Shown here piece by piece: positions 62,811 through 62,830 of a stretch of DNA of 62,830 bases (its first letter is position 1; every line of letters begins with the position of its first letter). This DNA comes from Mycobacterium sp. IS-3022. Its GTDB lineage: Bacteria; Actinomycetota; Actinomycetes; Mycobacteriales; Mycobacteriaceae. A program made the position numbers and the translations under genes. Location: positions 1 to 62,830 of the forward strand of contig NZ_LQIN01000016.1 in NCBI RefSeq assembly GCF_001500065.1, given 5' to 3'. Below the pieces are notes generated by a model. That model did no database searches, was not told the origin of the DNA, and worked only from the letters and a program-made list of their open reading frames with translations.

Positions 62811-62830
62811 GACCCGCCTCCTCCCCCGCC

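Overview
The window is a chromosomal segment of a mycobacterium, most likely a Mycolicibacterium-type (environmental, often rapid-growing) species. The evidence is high GC, protein sequences very close to Mycobacterium tuberculosis families (RipA, SufB, LprG/P55, WhiA, MptB, RibBA), and a gene order that follows the M. tuberculosis Rv1481-to-Rv1406 interval in descending order. Added relative to that interval are a ppc gene, a DUF222/HNH gene, a gamma-glutamyltransferase/GNAT pair, a signal-less solute-binding protein and an FtsX/LolD-type ABC pair. Several M. tuberculosis genes (ctpD, PE_PGRS29, fadE15, trxB1, Rv1424c-Rv1435c) are absent. No rRNA, tRNA, insertion sequence, prophage or CRISPR array was found. 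Coding density is very high and no gap exceeds 300 bases.

Layout. 1-5.1 kb: envelope and cell-division block on the minus strand (VWA protein, DUF58, MoxR1, the NlpC/P60 hydrolases RipB and RipA), then a small membrane protein. 6-9.5 kb: aconitase and its TetR repressor AcnR, with a near-perfect AcnR operator upstream. 9.5-12.6 kb: small HTH protein, ABC-F ATPase, EchA12-like crotonase and thioredoxin. 12.7-18.9 kb: the complete suf iron-sulfur assembly operon sufR-B-D-C-S-U-T. 19.0-23.5 kb: MptB mannosyltransferase, an ABC exporter pair, heme A synthase CtaA. 23.4-26.3 kb: ATP-grasp protein, quinone oxidoreductase, heme O synthase CtaB. 26.5-32.9 kb: pentose phosphate operon tkt-tal-zwf-opcA-pgl. 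32.9-37.7 kb: LexA-box-controlled HNH protein, coiled-coil protein and PEP carboxylase. 37.8-41.1 kb: secG and the glycolytic operon gap-pgk-tpiA. 41.2-47.1 kb: a divergent SBP/helical-protein pair, then uvrC-rapZ-yvcK-whiA. 47.2-62.8 kb: ggt and GNAT, the riboflavin genes (ribH, ribBA, ribE, ribD) interleaved with lprG-P55, a PfpI-family protein and an ABC pair with a cyclic-nucleotide domain, then rpe, rsmB, fmt and a LemA protein.

Functional themes. Central carbon metabolism (glycolysis, both arms of the pentose phosphate pathway, PEP carboxylation, aconitase), cofactor and cluster biogenesis (Fe-S, heme A, riboflavin) and envelope biogenesis (RipAB, MptB, LprG-P55, YvcK, WhiA) are packed together. 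Genes inside operons commonly overlap by ATGA or GTGA. Sixteen transcription-unit starts show a TANNNT-like -10 element 6-7 nt before the start codon, as expected for leaderless mRNAs. All eight convergent gene ends overlap or lie within 6 nt of each other.

No wholly new multi-gene system is evident. The most interesting items are the ABC ATPase fused to a cyclic-nucleotide-binding domain, the perfect AT-rich palindrome in the ripA promoter, the LexA box that contains the start codon of the HNH gene, and the signal-less solute-binding protein paired with a helical protein upstream of gap. All calls rest on reading the sequence; no database search was run.
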